A stretch of DNA of 64,000 nt. Source: Acinetobacter sp. HY1485. GTDB lineage: Bacteria > Pseudomonadota > Gammaproteobacteria > Pseudomonadales > Moraxellaceae. The stretch covers positions 1-64,000 of the forward strand of contig NZ_JANKZG010000008.1 of the NCBI RefSeq assembly GCF_027568475.1. The letters run 5' to 3'. This document shows positions 9,757-19,903 of the stretch, in pieces. The notes beneath the pieces were generated by a model. The model saw only the letters and a program-made list of their open reading frames with translations, ran no database searches and was not told the DNA's origin. A program made the translations under genes and the position numbers. Positions within the stretch are counted from its first letter, which is position 1; every line of letters begins with the position of its first letter.

Positions 9757-9848
9757 TGTCTTCCTACGCCAGTATCAACTGGGTCAGGTTCAAAGGGTCG
9801 CTAACCAATTTTTAGCCTCTCAGTCTTGATGGCAAGACTCCCCCGACA
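9757..9848 (-). promoter_or_regulatory. TPP riboswitch (THI element)
   Basis: Read on the minus strand, this contains the conserved CTGAGAGG block, then GACCCTTTGAACCTGA, CCAGTTGATACTGGC and GTAGGAAG, in the order of the thiamine pyrophosphate aptamer. TGTC at 9848-9845 and GACA at 9760-9757 close stem P1. It lies about 100 nt before thiO, so high TPP should lower expression of thiOSGF. A further hairpin (CACTGCC/GGCGGTG, about 9751-9732) follows the aptamer. Confidence 0.95.
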
Positions 9849-9956
9849 CGTTGGCATAAGTGAGCTATACCAACACTTTGGATTGCTTCACAGGCAATCC
9901 TTGCTTAAAAAATTATCAATTCTGAGATAGAGTGTCAAATCAGTTTGAATTGATCA

Positions 9957-10277
9957 TTAGGCTTTTTCATCATCACACACAGGTGTATGTTCAATAAATT
10001 GCCGTTTGGCTGCTGTTTTTTGCGAGAGCTTATCTAAATACAACAAAAGCCCCATCATTAAGCCTAAAGAAAGTATGACTGAGAACAGATAACTGTTAAT
10101 GACCGACAATTCAAATATAAATTGTACCCCAAAACGAATGGCTTCTACCGCACTCCAAAAAACCATCCCTGCTGCCAAAAAGCTAAGCCAATGGCGATGG
10201 GGTGAAACAAATACAGCGACAAGCGCAATTCCTATCAGACTCAATCCCACAATGCTGGCAAAATGTGCTGTTAGCAT
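9957..10277 (-). CDS. Small integral membrane protein, unknown function
   Basis: I do not recognise this 106-residue protein. It has hydrophobic segments at about residues 5-24, 31-50, 52-62 and 64-80 (three or four membrane passes) and a charged cytoplasmic-looking tail with KTAAKRQF and CDDEKA. It stands alone between the TPP riboswitch region and serB, with a perfect 17-bp palindrome about 37 bp upstream of its start. No function should be assigned. Confidence 0.6.
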   Translation of the reverse strand: MLTAHFASIVGLSLIGIALVAVFVSPHRHWLSFLAAGMVFWSAVEAIRFGVQFIFELSVINSYLFSVILSLGLMMGLLLYLDKLSQKTAAKRQFIEHTPVCDDEKA

Positions 10278-10313
10278 AAAACCTCCACATGTGAAAGAAA
10301 TCGCAAAAGGATG

Positions 10314-10330
10314 AAAGTGAAATTCACTTT
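10314..10330. promoter_or_regulatory. 17-bp palindrome upstream of small membrane protein gene
   Basis: AAAGTGAA-A-TTCACTTT, a perfect 8-bp inverted repeat with a one-base centre, 37 bp upstream of the minus-strand ATG at 10277. Size and symmetry suit a dimeric repressor operator. The binding protein is unknown, and chance in AT-rich DNA is possible. Confidence 0.35.
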
Positions 10331-10509
10331 TTATTTCTTCTTGCTAGTGGCATTATGCAAAAAATATCCCGAAAAAAAAGGGTATTTCTTATCTAAAACG
10401 ACACAGCTTGTCGCTTTAAATATTTCTATTTTGTTAAAGCATGGTAGGCAAAAGCGTTGCCACTGTTTTATCTAATCATTGATTTATTCGGTTAGCTTTA
10501 TCGCTTAAT

Positions 10510-11400
10510 TTAGGCTTGTGCATTGAGTAAATCTAAAACACCATCTAACCCAACATAAGATAATGTTTGTTTGGCTTGCTCACGTACCAACGGTTTAGCA
10601 TGGTACGCCACACCTAAATTGGCAAGTGCCAACATGGGTAAGTCATTTGCACCATCACCCACTGCTACCACTTGCTCAAGGGCAATATTTTGTTGGTTGG
10701 CAATCTGTTGCAGTAAAAATGCTTTTCGTGCGCCGTCTACAATGGTACTCGTTACCTCGCCCGTTACCTCGTTATCAACAACATTTAAGGTATTGGCATG
10801 AACTTCATCAATACCCAATTTTTCTTGTAAGAAACGCGCAAAATATTCAAACCCACCCGACAAAATGGCAGTGTGATATCCCTGCTGTTTTAATGTTTTA
10901 ATCAGACGTTCTGCACCTTCATTGATGGTTAAGCGCGATGCTATTTTAGCTAACACATCCGTATTTAAGCCTTTTAACAGTGCCACACGCGCACGGAAAC
11001 TTGCATCAAAATCAAGCTCACCTTGCATGGCACGCTCTGTAATTTCGGCAACTTGTTCGCCAATACCTGCTTCTTTTGCTAACTCGTCAATCACCTCTTG
11101 CCCAATTAAAGTTGAATCCATATCAAAGCAAACTAAACGGTGTGGCAAGGTTGTAAATGTTTGTACGGCTAAATCAATATGATGGGTATTTGAAAAACTT
11201 AAACACAATGTTCTTAATTGCTCAATGGGTAATGCAGACGTAACTTCAAAATAACTCACCTGATATGGTGTTTGACTTGCCCACTGTTTTACATTGTTTG
11301 ATTGAATATCATATTGCTGAAATAAGGTATCAACCGCTTGATGATGCTCGGCTGTTAAATGACGTCCAATCAAGGTAAAAATATAGCGAATGTGTTCCAT
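10510..11400 (-). CDS. serB: Phosphoserine phosphatase
   Basis: Last step of serine synthesis: phosphoserine to serine, HAD superfamily, cytoplasmic. Residues 1-85 form the N-terminal ACT-like region. The nucleophile motif is DMDSTL with D93 and D95. Motif II is in AILSGGFEYF, and the metal motif is GDGANDLPML near residue 247. The 296-residue length is normal for this branch. It is divergent from the membrane protein gene at 11654, with a 253-bp spacer that must hold both promoters. Confidence 0.95.
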   Translation of the reverse strand: MEHIRYIFTLIGRHLTAEHHQAVDTLFQQYDIQSNNVKQWASQTPYQVSYFEVTSALPIEQLRTLCLSFSNTHHIDLAVQTFTTLPHRLVCFDMDSTLIGQEVIDELAKEAGIGEQVAEITERAMQGELDFDASFRARVALLKGLNTDVLAKIASRLTINEGAERLIKTLKQQGYHTAILSGGFEYFARFLQEKLGIDEVHANTLNVVDNEVTGEVTSTIVDGARKAFLLQQIANQQNIALEQVVAVGDGANDLPMLALANLGVAYHAKPLVREQAKQTLSYVGLDGVLDLLNAQA

Positions 11401-11653
11401 ACGATTTTAATCTTCTTCCAATGTAAACAAGCAAGGGGTATGCTAAAATAACACTTAACATTACCCACAATAAAGTCATGTGTTTTTCACTTTACTTCAC
11501 AATGTGGCTGATCAACAATCTAAAATTAAAAAAACTGCACTTGTTGTAAGTTCCAAGTCTTTTTTTTAAAAAAATAGAACATAAAGATGATGTTATTACA
11601 TTGACTCACAAGAACGTGGCAACTATGGTTATCATCATCAAAAACGAAACAAA

Positions 11654-12925
11654 TTGCCTTGGAAATTTACCTTGAATGCACCTAGACAAGGGCTATTTGC
11701 TAGCCTGCTGATTGTAAGTTTTGCACTACAAACGGTCTTATTGGTTATTGCAACCACCCATCAGTTACAAGAGAACCGTACTAATCAGGGACAACTCATG
11801 ACCAGTCAGCTTGTGACTGACAGTTTGCATGAAATGGAACCTGCCAATACCGTTTCTTTGGCACTGCTTACCAACCGTTATGCAACCAATCCTAGTGTGG
11901 CATCTATCCGAATTTTAAGTGCGACCAATCAAGTATTATCACAAAGTGGTATGGAGCAAACCCGTACAGGTGATGTTTTTACCCGTGATGCGCTTCAAAA
12001 TGACCGTAAAGTTGGGCGTGTTGAAATTACACTGATTAAACCAAGTTTAGGCGAAATTTTACGTACCGAATGGCTTGCCATTTTTGCATCTTTAATTTTA
12101 CATGCATTGTTGTGGTTAGCTTACCGTGCAATTGCACGTCCAAGCCGTAGCGAATATCTAGCGCGCTTACAACACGATGCATCATTACATGCAAAAATCC
12201 AAGAGCTTACCGACGCGTTAGAACAAGAAAAACAGGCTAGCGTTCTAGCAGTAAACGAAGCACAACAACCACAACCCAAGCAACTCACTAAACCTACTTT
12301 TGTACCAAACGAACATAGTATTGCGCTTAATATTCAGTTTTATGATCCTAAACAACTGCTCAGTTCAGTGAGTCAGTCTGTGGCTGTGCCGTACTTTAAT
12401 TTATGCCAACTCTTTTTAGAAAAAAGTATCGAACTATGTAGCGCACATTACCGTATAGATAGCAGTTTAATTGAGCAATTAGGCACATTCGATCAAAATG
12501 GCATTACTTTAAGTGTGGACGCAAAAAATCCAAACGTTGCAGAATGCTTGATTATGATTGGGAACGTCTTTCAGGTACTTTCAGAAGTCCTTTACAAACG
12601 CTACCGTGAAGAAAAACGTTTTGTACTACAAACACGCTGTGCCACTGCCAATATGGTAGAAGATATGCAACTTGATGCCGTACAAGCAGCAACGCGTCTT
12701 GCACAATCTTTAAGTGCCAAAGAAAGTGCGTTGTACCTAAACGCAACATTGCTTAAAAAACTAAGCGATCATTACAAACTGATTAACTTTCCAAATCCAA
12801 GCAATCTACTCACACGCCATGCCTATATTATCTCAGGCATGAGCGAAGCCTATGTAGAGCGTGTCGAAGCCTTTAGAACCGATATTTTAAAAGGCAAAAA
12901 ACCCAAACAAAATACCTTTAAATAA
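11654..12925 (+). CDS. Membrane protein divergent from serB (AhpA/YtjB-like by context)
   Basis: A 423-residue protein with a signal-anchor at about residues 14-35, a periplasmic segment of about 100 residues, a second membrane segment at about 140-160, and a long cytoplasmic part that begins with a likely coiled coil (about 165-205). Relatives of E. coli YtjB (Smp) have two N-terminal membrane segments and sit divergent to serB, which suggests that family; the similarity is by layout, not by a motif I can point to. Odd: the only usable start in the open frame from 11591 is TTG at 11654, with no clear Shine-Dalgarno. A strong terminator follows. Confidence 0.6.
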   Translation: MPWKFTLNAPRQGLFASLLIVSFALQTVLLVIATTHQLQENRTNQGQLMTSQLVTDSLHEMEPANTVSLALLTNRYATNPSVASIRILSATNQVLSQSGMEQTRTGDVFTRDALQNDRKVGRVEITLIKPSLGEILRTEWLAIFASLILHALLWLAYRAIARPSRSEYLARLQHDASLHAKIQELTDALEQEKQASVLAVNEAQQPQPKQLTKPTFVPNEHSIALNIQFYDPKQLLSSVSQSVAVPYFNLCQLFLEKSIELCSAHYRIDSSLIEQLGTFDQNGITLSVDAKNPNVAECLIMIGNVFQVLSEVLYKRYREEKRFVLQTRCATANMVEDMQLDAVQAATRLAQSLSAKESALYLNATLLKKLSDHYKLINFPNPSNLLTRHAYIISGMSEAYVERVEAFRTDILKGKKPKQNTFK

Positions 12926-12932
12926 GCCTCTA

Positions 12933-12960
12933 GACCCAACATTATGTTGGGTCTTTTTTT
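12933..12960 (+). terminator. Terminator after the serB-divergent gene
   Basis: Perfect 8-bp stem GACCCAAC/GTTGGGTC (12933-12940 with 12946-12953), loop ATTAT, then seven T. Confidence 0.9.
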
Positions 12961-13152
12961 ACTTATCATTGCATATTTGAAACACACAACAACAGCAAGC
13001 CCCCTTTTAAAAGCCCCTTATTTGTTTTATCTTGAAATGAGTAATTGCAAACACCTATCGAAACATAGGCAAAAGTTTGCAAAAATTGCTAAAATAACCA
13101 AAGAACACAGCCCGCGTAGGAACGCGTGCGCAATCAAATTAAGGTGAAGTTG

Positions 13153-14271
13153 ATGTCGCTCAATACAGTTGAAGAGCTCGTCGAAGATATTCGTGCAGGC
13201 AAAATGGTCATTTTAATGGATGACGAAGACCGTGAAAACGAAGGCGATCTTGTGATGGCTGCCACGCATGTTCGTGCAGAAGATATCAACTTTATGATTA
13301 CGCATGCTCGTGGTTTAGTTTGTTTAACACTTAGCCGAGATCGTTGTCAGCAATTAAACTTACCCCTGATGGTAGATGCAAACGGCGCACAGCACGGTAC
13401 TAACTTTACCCTATCTATTGAAGCGGCAGATGGGATTACCACAGGTATTTCTGCTGCCGAGCGTGCCCATACCATCCGTACTGCGGTGGCAGCCCACGCT
13501 AAACCAAGCGACATTGTACAACCGGGGCATATTTTTCCACTTATGGCGCAACCAGGTGGTGTATTGCACCGCGCAGGACATACCGAAGCAGGCTCTGATT
13601 TATCACGCCTTGCAGGCTTAGAACCCGCCTCTGTAATCTGTGAAATTATTAAAGAAGACGGCACAATGGCACGCCGTCCAGATCTAGAAAAATTTGCCGA
13701 AAAACATGGTCTAAAAATTGGTACAATTGCTGACTTAATTCATTACCGCATGACGAATGAACAAACCGTTGAGCGTTTAAGCCAAGAAAGTATTGAAACC
13801 GAATACGGTAACTTTGAACTTTATCGCTATAAAGAACAAGGTAACCCAGAAACCCATTTAGCCTTGGTTAAAGGTGAGCCAAAGCAAGGTGTGACCACTG
13901 TGCGTGTGCATGGCTTTAACCCTACACGCGACTTACTACGCTTAAAATCGGCAGGTAATGAAGCACAATGGAACTTTGATCAAGCGTTAAAAACCATTGC
14001 ACAAAGTGAACGTGGTGTATTGGTTTGGATTGGTCAGCAACACCAAACCGATTTAGGCACTGCCATTGATGCGTTAACGGTACAAAAAACAGGTAAAGCC
14101 AATGCGGCACTATCTAAGCAGTACCAAACCACAGGCGTTGGTGCTCAGATTTTAAAAGACTTAGGCGTTGAGCAAATGAAACTTTTAAGCTCCCCTTTAC
14201 GTTTTAATGCATTATCTGGTTTTAATTTAGAAGTGGTAGAATACATTTCTGCCGATCAAATCACTGATTAA
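13153..14271 (+). CDS. ribB: 3,4-dihydroxy-2-butanone 4-phosphate synthase with degenerate GTP cyclohydrolase II domain
   Basis: Makes the four-carbon precursor of riboflavin from ribulose 5-phosphate. Residues about 1-200 hold the DHBP synthase motifs [15 protein letters not shown] and [11 protein letters not shown], plus [12 protein letters not shown]. Residues about 205-372 align in position with GTP cyclohydrolase II, but the zinc-binding cysteine cluster of that enzyme is absent, so this is the RibBX type and GTP cyclohydrolase must be encoded elsewhere. ATG 13153 (MSLNTVEEL) is preferred over GTG 13126 because AAGGTGA lies 12 bp upstream. First gene of the ribB-ribH-nusB-thiL-pgpA-glmU run. 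Confidence 0.93.
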   Translation: MSLNTVEELVEDIRAGKMVILMDDEDRENEGDLVMAATHVRAEDINFMITHARGLVCLTLSRDRCQQLNLPLMVDANGAQHGTNFTLSIEAADGITTGISAAERAHTIRTAVAAHAKPSDIVQPGHIFPLMAQPGGVLHRAGHTEAGSDLSRLAGLEPASVICEIIKEDGTMARRPDLEKFAEKHGLKIGTIADLIHYRMTNEQTVERLSQESIETEYGNFELYRYKEQGNPETHLALVKGEPKQGVTTVRVHGFNPTRDLLRLKSAGNEAQWNFDQALKTIAQSERGVLVWIGQQHQTDLGTAIDALTVQKTGKANAALSKQYQTTGVGAQILKDLGVEQMKLLSSPLRFNALSGFNLEVVEYISADQITD

Positions 14272-14283
14272 TCGAGGTTGTCT

Positions 14284-14754
14284 ATGGCTATTCGCCGTAT
14301 TGAAGGTCTACTCCATCTCGCGAGCGAAGGACGTTATGCGATCTTAGTTGCGCGTTTCAACAGTTTTGTCGTTGAACATCTTTTAGAAGGTGCAATCGAC
14401 ACATTAAAACGTCATGGCGTTGCTGAAGAAAATATTACTGTTATCCATGCACCTGGTGCGTGGGAACTTCCTGTTGTTGCTAAAAAATTAGCAAACACTT
14501 CATCTTATGACGCCATTATTGCGCTTGGTGCCGTAATTCGTGGTAGCACACCTCATTTTGACTTTGTTGCAGGTGAATGTGCAAAAGGCTTAGGCGTGGT
14601 TGGTTTAGAATCAAGCTTGCCTGTGATCAATGGTGTTTTAACCACAGACAGCATTGAACAAGCCATTGAACGCTCTGGCACAAAAGCGGGCAATAAAGGT
14701 AGCGAAGCTGCCCTTACTGCTATTGAAATGGTTAACTTGTTAAAGGCAATTTAA
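14284..14754 (+). CDS. ribH: 6,7-dimethyl-8-ribityllumazine synthase
   Basis: Joins the RibB product with the pyrimidine to form lumazine, the penultimate riboflavin step. It forms a multimeric capsule in known relatives. Typical blocks are [22 protein letters not shown] and [17 protein letters not shown], with histidine 88 of the last block (HFDFV) near the active site. ATG 14284 has GAGG six bases upstream; the TTG at 14278 would abut the ribosome site. It starts 12 bp after ribB. Confidence 0.96.
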   Translation: MAIRRIEGLLHLASEGRYAILVARFNSFVVEHLLEGAIDTLKRHGVAEENITVIHAPGAWELPVVAKKLANTSSYDAIIALGAVIRGSTPHFDFVAGECAKGLGVVGLESSLPVINGVLTTDSIEQAIERSGTKAGNKGSEAALTAIEMVNLLKAI

Positions 14755-14757
14755 TCG

Positions 14758-15201
14758 ATGTCACAAACACAACAAGCAGTTTATGCTGCTAAACGTAAAG
14801 CACGCCGTTTTGCAGTACAAGGTATTTATGAATGGCAAATGAGCCAAAACCCTGTACACCAAATCGAAGCTCGTACACGCACTGAAAATGCAATGCACAA
14901 AGTAGATTTAAGCTACTACCACGAGCTTTTAACACAAGTTGTAGAAGACTCTGACGTATTAGATGAGCTTCTGAAACCTGTATTAGACCGTGAAATTAGT
15001 GCATTAGATGGTGTTGAATTGGCAACATTACGTTTAGGTGCATACGAACTTCGTGACCATGCAGAAATTCCATATCGCGTTGTTTTAGATGAAGCGATTG
15101 AGCTTGCTAAACATTTCGGTGGTGCAGACAGTCACAAATATGTAAACGGTGTACTTGACCGTTTAGCACAAACACTACGTCAAGCTGAAAAGCAAGCATA
15201 A
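14758..15201 (+). CDS. nusB: Transcription antitermination protein NusB
   Basis: RNA-binding factor that joins NusE (S10) on boxA for rRNA antitermination. It is an all-helical protein of 147 residues. Typical blocks are [29 protein letters not shown], and [18 protein letters not shown] followed by [11 protein letters not shown]. It sits 3 bp after ribH; riboflavin-nusB linkage is common in proteobacteria. Confidence 0.96.
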   Translation: MSQTQQAVYAAKRKARRFAVQGIYEWQMSQNPVHQIEARTRTENAMHKVDLSYYHELLTQVVEDSDVLDELLKPVLDREISALDGVELATLRLGAYELRDHAEIPYRVVLDEAIELAKHFGGADSHKYVNGVLDRLAQTLRQAEKQA

Positions 15202-15215
15202 GCTAGGCGTACTGT

Positions 15216-16133
15216 ATGGCTGAATTTTCGATTATTGATCGTTACTTTAAAACAGCAACGCAATCTAATGTATCGCTTGGCATTGGTGATGATTCAGCCG
15301 TACTGACCCCACCTATTAATCAACAATTGGTCATCTGTACAGATACCCTTGTTGCAGGGCGCCACTTTCCTTTATCAACCACGCCTCATGCCATTGGTTA
15401 TAAAAGTGTTGCGGTTAATTTATCTGATATCGCAGCAATGGGTGCCACTCCACACAGTATTTTACTTGCCATTAGTGCACCACAACTCACCGACACATGG
15501 CTTGAAGAATTTAGCCGTGGACTTGCAGATTGTTGTAATCCATATAATGTACAACTTATTGGTGGTGATACCACACAAAACCCAACTCTCACTATTACAG
15601 TCACTGCGCTTGGCTGGATTGAACACAACCAAGCCATTACCCGTGCAGGTGCAAACGTAGACGATTTCATTTGTGTCAGTGGTACTGTGGGCGACGCGGC
15701 TTTTGGTTTACAACATTTAGGGCATTCATTACAACAACGCCTTGATTATCCAACACCACGCTGTGAACTTGGGCAACAACTCAAAAACTACGCATCAAGT
15801 ATGATTGACGTTTCTGATGGTTTAGCACAAGATTTAGGACATATTTTAAAAGCATCCCATGTAGGTGCTATTTTAGATTTAGAACACTTACCTTTAAGCG
15901 ACACCTTGCAACAACTTACCCCTCAAGAACAATGGCAATATGCACTTGCAGGTGGTGATGATTACGAATTATGTTTTACTATTTCGCCTGAAAACTATAA
16001 AAAATTAATGCAACAACATCCACAAACCCAAATCAGTGTAATTGGGAAAATTCAAAAAAATACTGGCTTAATATTTCAACACCAAAATAAAACAATAGAT
16101 TTAGACTTACACGGATACCAACACTTTGCATAA
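15216..16133 (+). CDS. thiL: Thiamine-monophosphate kinase
   Basis: Phosphorylates thiamine monophosphate to the active cofactor, using ATP. The N-terminal GIGDDSAVL and CTDTLVAGRHF carry metal-binding aspartates, AVNLSDIAAMGA and GGDTTQ follow, and the C-terminal block is AGGDDYELCF. The length of 305 is close to the family norm. It overlaps pgpA by 8 bp. It is the only thiamine gene here not under the TPP riboswitch. Confidence 0.95.
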   Translation: MAEFSIIDRYFKTATQSNVSLGIGDDSAVLTPPINQQLVICTDTLVAGRHFPLSTTPHAIGYKSVAVNLSDIAAMGATPHSILLAISAPQLTDTWLEEFSRGLADCCNPYNVQLIGGDTTQNPTLTITVTALGWIEHNQAITRAGANVDDFICVSGTVGDAAFGLQHLGHSLQQRLDYPTPRCELGQQLKNYASSMIDVSDGLAQDLGHILKASHVGAILDLEHLPLSDTLQQLTPQEQWQYALAGGDDYELCFTISPENYKKLMQQHPQTQISVIGKIQKNTGLIFQHQNKTIDLDLHGYQHFA

Positions 16134-16626
16134 ACCTTCACTTAATTTCCAAGCAATGTCTTGGTATGACCGTTTTATTGTGTTTTGTGGCGTGGGCTTT
16201 GGTTCAGGGCTCATGCCTAAAGCACCGGGTACGTGGGGGTCTGCGTTTGCATTACTGTTTATTCCTCTGTGGTTAATCAGCGGATTTACCCTGTCTGTCA
16301 TTCTTATTACCATCATGTCGGTCGTGGGTATTTATATTTGTGACCATACTGCCAAAATTATGAATGTGCATGATGATGGACGCATCGTTTGGGATGAATT
16401 TGCAGGACAATCCATTACGCTTTTGCCTTTAATCTATTTTAATCTAATTGATATAAAATGGTCATTGATTGCCTTTGTGCTATTTCGAATTTTTGATGTA
16501 TGGAAGCCTTGGCCTATCCGTGTTGCAGACCAAAAAGTAGCAGGTGGCTTTGGCATTATGCTGGATGACCTCATTGCAGGGGCATGGGCAGCACTGTGCA
16601 TTATTGTTTATCTATGGCTTGTATAA
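16126..16626 (+). CDS. pgpA: Phosphatidylglycerophosphatase A
   Basis: Inner-membrane phosphatase making phosphatidylglycerol. [16 protein letters not shown], then the acidic pair in VWDEFAGQ and the C-terminal [13 protein letters not shown] are hallmarks of PgpA. Four hydrophobic segments are visible. A 166-residue length is usual. The start overlaps the end of thiL by 8 bp, the standard thiL-pgpA coupling. Confidence 0.94.
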   Translation: MHKPSLNFQAMSWYDRFIVFCGVGFGSGLMPKAPGTWGSAFALLFIPLWLISGFTLSVILITIMSVVGIYICDHTAKIMNVHDDGRIVWDEFAGQSITLLPLIYFNLIDIKWSLIAFVLFRIFDVWKPWPIRVADQKVAGGFGIMLDDLIAGAWAALCIIVYLWLV

Positions 16627-16645
16627 GCCTATTTGTAGGGTAACT

Positions 16646-18010
16646 ATGTCAACAACTGTGATTATTTTAGCAGCGGGTAAAGGTACTCGTATGCGTTCCC
16701 ACCTCCCTAAAGTATTACAACCTTTGGCAGGGCAACCACTCCTTGGACATGTGATTGAAACGTCTAAACAATTACATGCACAAAATATCATTACGATTTT
16801 TGGGCATGGTGGTGATTTAGTTAAAAATACCTTTGCTCAAGAAAATATTGATTGGGTTGAACAAACCGAACAACTTGGTACAGGTCATGCAGTACAAATG
16901 ACGCTTCCTATACTGCCTCATACAGGTACATCACTAATTTTATATGGCGATGTACCTCTTGTACGCAAAGAAACATTAGAACAACTGCTTAATGCCACCA
17001 AAGAAACAGGCATTGGCATGATTACACTCAATGTTGAAGACCCAACAGGTTACGGGCGTATTGTCCGCACCAATGGCAAAGTACAAGCCATTGTTGAGCA
17101 TAAAGATGCGTCAGACGAACAACGTCAGATTAAAGAAATTAACACAGGCATTTACTGCGTTGAAAATGCAAAATTACATCAATGGCTTCCTCGTCTATCT
17201 AACAATAACGTGCAAGGTGAATATTATCTGACGGATATTGTAGAAATGGCTGTACAAGACGGTTTAGAAATTGCATCGATTCAACCACAACAAGCCTTTG
17301 AAGTAGAAGGTGTGAATGATCGGGTACAACTTTCTGCATTAGAGCGTGAGTTTCAAAAACAGCAAGCACTTACTTTAATGCGTGAAGGTGTCACCCTCAC
17401 AGACCCAAACCGTTTTGATTTACGTGGTTCTGTTAAAGTGGGGCAAGATGTCAAAATCGACATCAACGTGATTATTGAAGGTCATTGCGAGCTAGGCGAT
17501 TTTGTAGAAATTGGTGCAGGCTGTGTACTTAAAAGCACTAAAATTGCATCGGGCACAAAAGTACAACCGTATAGCGTATTTGACTCGGCTGTTGTAGGTG
17601 AAGATACGCAGATTGGTCCTTTTGCTCGCTTACGTCCGGGGGCTGTACTTGCCAACGATGTGCATATTGGTAACTTTGTAGAAGTAAAAAACTCAACACT
17701 TGGACAAGGTTCTAAAGCCAATCACTTTACATATTTAGGTGATAGCCAAGTGGGTACAGGCTGTAACATTGGTGCAGGTACCATCACATGTAATTATGAT
17801 GGTGCAAATAAGCACAAAACCATTATTGGCGACCATGCATTTATTGGTTCTAATAGTTCGCTTGTTGCCCCTGTTCAGATTGGCAACTATGCAACCATTG
17901 GGGCAGGCTCTGTCATTACACGCAATGTAGCAGACCATACGCTTGCTTTTGAACGTGCACAACAAACCGAAAAAGCAAACTATCAACGCCCTCAAAAGGC
18001 TCAGAAATAA
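16646..18010 (+). CDS. glmU: Bifunctional GlmU: GlcNAc-1-P uridyltransferase / GlcN-1-P acetyltransferase
   Basis: Last two steps to UDP-GlcNAc for peptidoglycan and LPS. The N-terminal domain (about 1-230) has [17 protein letters not shown] and YGDVPLV. The C-terminal left-handed beta helix (about 250-440) has many hexapeptide repeats and the acetyltransferase block [11 protein letters not shown] ... [12 protein letters not shown] start at ATG 16646 ([11 protein letters not shown]) with AGGGTAA just upstream; the open frame extends further left but into pgpA. It is 454 residues long. glmS follows after 12 bp. Confidence 0.96.
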   Translation: MSTTVIILAAGKGTRMRSHLPKVLQPLAGQPLLGHVIETSKQLHAQNIITIFGHGGDLVKNTFAQENIDWVEQTEQLGTGHAVQMTLPILPHTGTSLILYGDVPLVRKETLEQLLNATKETGIGMITLNVEDPTGYGRIVRTNGKVQAIVEHKDASDEQRQIKEINTGIYCVENAKLHQWLPRLSNNNVQGEYYLTDIVEMAVQDGLEIASIQPQQAFEVEGVNDRVQLSALEREFQKQQALTLMREGVTLTDPNRFDLRGSVKVGQDVKIDINVIIEGHCELGDFVEIGAGCVLKSTKIASGTKVQPYSVFDSAVVGEDTQIGPFARLRPGAVLANDVHIGNFVEVKNSTLGQGSKANHFTYLGDSQVGTGCNIGAGTITCNYDGANKHKTIIGDHAFIGSNSSLVAPVQIGNYATIGAGSVITRNVADHTLAFERAQQTEKANYQRPQKAQK

Positions 18011-18022
18011 GAGGTAAGATTT

Positions 18023-19864
18023 ATGTGTGGTATTGTGGGTGGCGTTGCCGAAAGAAATATCAGTGATATCTTAATTGAAGGTTTGAAGCGTTTAGAATAC
18101 CGTGGCTACGACTCGGCAGGTTTGGCTGTGATCCATCATAATCAAATTTTCCGTGAACGCCGTGTCGGTAAAGTGGTGAATTTAGAGCAAGCAGTAAAAG
18201 AACATGCTGTTGTGGGTAATACAGGCATTGCACACACACGTTGGGCAACGCATGGCAAACCAACCGAAGCCAATGCACATCCACATACTTCAAATAAAGT
18301 GGCTGTGGTACACAATGGTATTGTAGAAAACTACGCAGAACTAAAAGAAGAATTAGAGCAATTAGGTTATGTGTTTAGCTCACAAACAGATACCGAAGTG
18401 GTTGCCCATTTAGTATGTGAAGCACTAAAAACACATACCACGTTACTCAGTGCCGTACAAAGCGTTGTACCTCGTTTAAAAGGTGCATTTGCCTTGGGTA
18501 TTGTCCATGCCGATTTTGCAGATGAGCTCATTACCGTACGTGAAGGCTCACCATTGGTGATTGGTGTGGGTATTGGCGAGCATTTTATTGGTTCTGACCA
18601 ACTTGCGTTATTGCCCATTACCAATCGCTTTATGTATTTAGAAGAAGGTGATATTGCACGTTTAACACGTACTAGTGTAGAGGTGTTTGCCCATGGTAAC
18701 CAACTTGTAGAACGCCCTGTAAAAGAATTAGATGCAACGGTTAGCACTGCATCTAAAGGCGAATATAAGCACTACATGCTTAAAGAAATTTACGAACAAC
18801 CTGAAGCGATTCAGCAAACGATTTCTCAAGCACTTAACGGCAATGCGTTGCGTGATGACTTTTTACAACTTGCCGAAGCTGATTTTGCCAAGATTCAACA
18901 AATTCAAATTATTGCCTGTGGTACAAGTTACCACGCAGGGATGATTGCAAAGTATTGGTCTGAACAACTCATTGATGTGCCATGCCAAGTAGAAATTGCA
19001 AGTGAGTTCCGTTATCGCTCGCCTGTCATTATTGATGGCACACTTTATATTTGCATCTCTCAATCAGGAGAAACAGCAGATACGTTAGCAGCACTGCGTG
19101 ATACACAAAAACGTGCTGTTGCAAAAGGTGTCAATATTGCAACTATGACCATTTGTAATGTCGCAACCTCATCTATGGTACGTGAAACAGACCATCATTT
19201 ACTTACGCTTGCAGGTCCTGAAATTGGTGTGGCATCTACCAAAGCATTTACCACACAGCTTGCTGCTTTAATGTTGTTATTGCTTAAAATTGGGCATGTA
19301 AAACAACGCTTATCCGCAACACAAATTGCCGATATTACAAGTGAGTTATGGCATTGTCCAAAAGTGCTTTTAGATACGCTACAACAAAATAATGAAATTT
19401 TACGTCTTTCTGAATTGTTTGTAGAAAAGCAACATTGTCTATTTTTAGGTCGTGGAACGCATTATCCAATTGCACTTGAAGGTGCATTAAAACTCAAAGA
19501 AATTTCGTATATTCATGCAGAGGGTTATGCCGCAGGCGAGCTTAAGCATGGTCCACTTGCATTGGTTGATAACGACATGCCTGTGGTAATTTTAGCGCCT
19601 AAAGATGATATGTTAGATAAATTAAAATCGAACATGGAAGAAGTACAAGCGCGTGGCGGAGAGCTGTTTGTATTTGCAGATGAACACAGCGGTGTTAAAG
19701 GCAAAGAACGTCAGCATGTGGTGAGTATCCCAAGTGTAAACGAGTGGTTAGCCCCAATTGTTTACAGTATTCCTGTGCAGTTATTGTCTTATCATGTGGC
19801 TGTATTACGTGGTACAGATGTGGATCAACCACGTAACTTAGCTAAGTCGGTTACAGTAGAATAA
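18023..19864 (+). CDS. glmS: Glutamine-fructose-6-phosphate aminotransferase (isomerizing)
   Basis: Makes glucosamine 6-phosphate from fructose 6-phosphate and glutamine. The N-terminal glutamine amidotransferase domain exposes the nucleophile C2 (MCGIVGG) after Met removal. Two SIS sugar-binding domains follow, with ACGTSYHAG, SQSGETADT and the C-terminal LRGTDVDQPRNLAKSVTVE. The 613-residue length is normal. It is co-transcribed with glmU and ends at a terminator. No glmS riboswitch-like region fits the 12-bp gap. Confidence 0.97.
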   Translation: MCGIVGGVAERNISDILIEGLKRLEYRGYDSAGLAVIHHNQIFRERRVGKVVNLEQAVKEHAVVGNTGIAHTRWATHGKPTEANAHPHTSNKVAVVHNGIVENYAELKEELEQLGYVFSSQTDTEVVAHLVCEALKTHTTLLSAVQSVVPRLKGAFALGIVHADFADELITVREGSPLVIGVGIGEHFIGSDQLALLPITNRFMYLEEGDIARLTRTSVEVFAHGNQLVERPVKELDATVSTASKGEYKHYMLKEIYEQPEAIQQTISQALNGNALRDDFLQLAEADFAKIQQIQIIACGTSYHAGMIAKYWSEQLIDVPCQVEIASEFRYRSPVIIDGTLYICISQSGETADTLAALRDTQKRAVAKGVNIATMTICNVATSSMVRETDHHLLTLAGPEIGVASTKAFTTQLAALMLLLLKIGHVKQRLSATQIADITSELWHCPKVLLDTLQQNNEILRLSELFVEKQHCLFLGRGTHYPIALEGALKLKEISYIHAEGYAAGELKHGPLALVDNDMPVVILAPKDDMLDKLKSNMEEVQARGGELFVFADEHSGVKGKERQHVVSIPSVNEWLAPIVYSIPVQLLSYHVAVLRGTDVDQPRNLAKSVTVE

Positions 19865-19870
19865 AACTAA

Positions 19871-19898
19871 AAACCCCAATCAAATGATTGGGGTTTTT
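19871..19898. terminator. Bidirectional terminator, glmS / dehydratase
   Basis: Stem CCCCAATC/GATTGGGG with AAA and TTT flanks, loop AAAT, between two convergent genes. Confidence 0.88.
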
Positions 19899-19903
19899 AA
19901 TAT

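Noticed and set aside
12944..13147. Small plus-strand frame between the terminator and ribB
   Set aside because: It overlaps the terminator stem, has no ribosome site and reads as AT-rich leader sequence.
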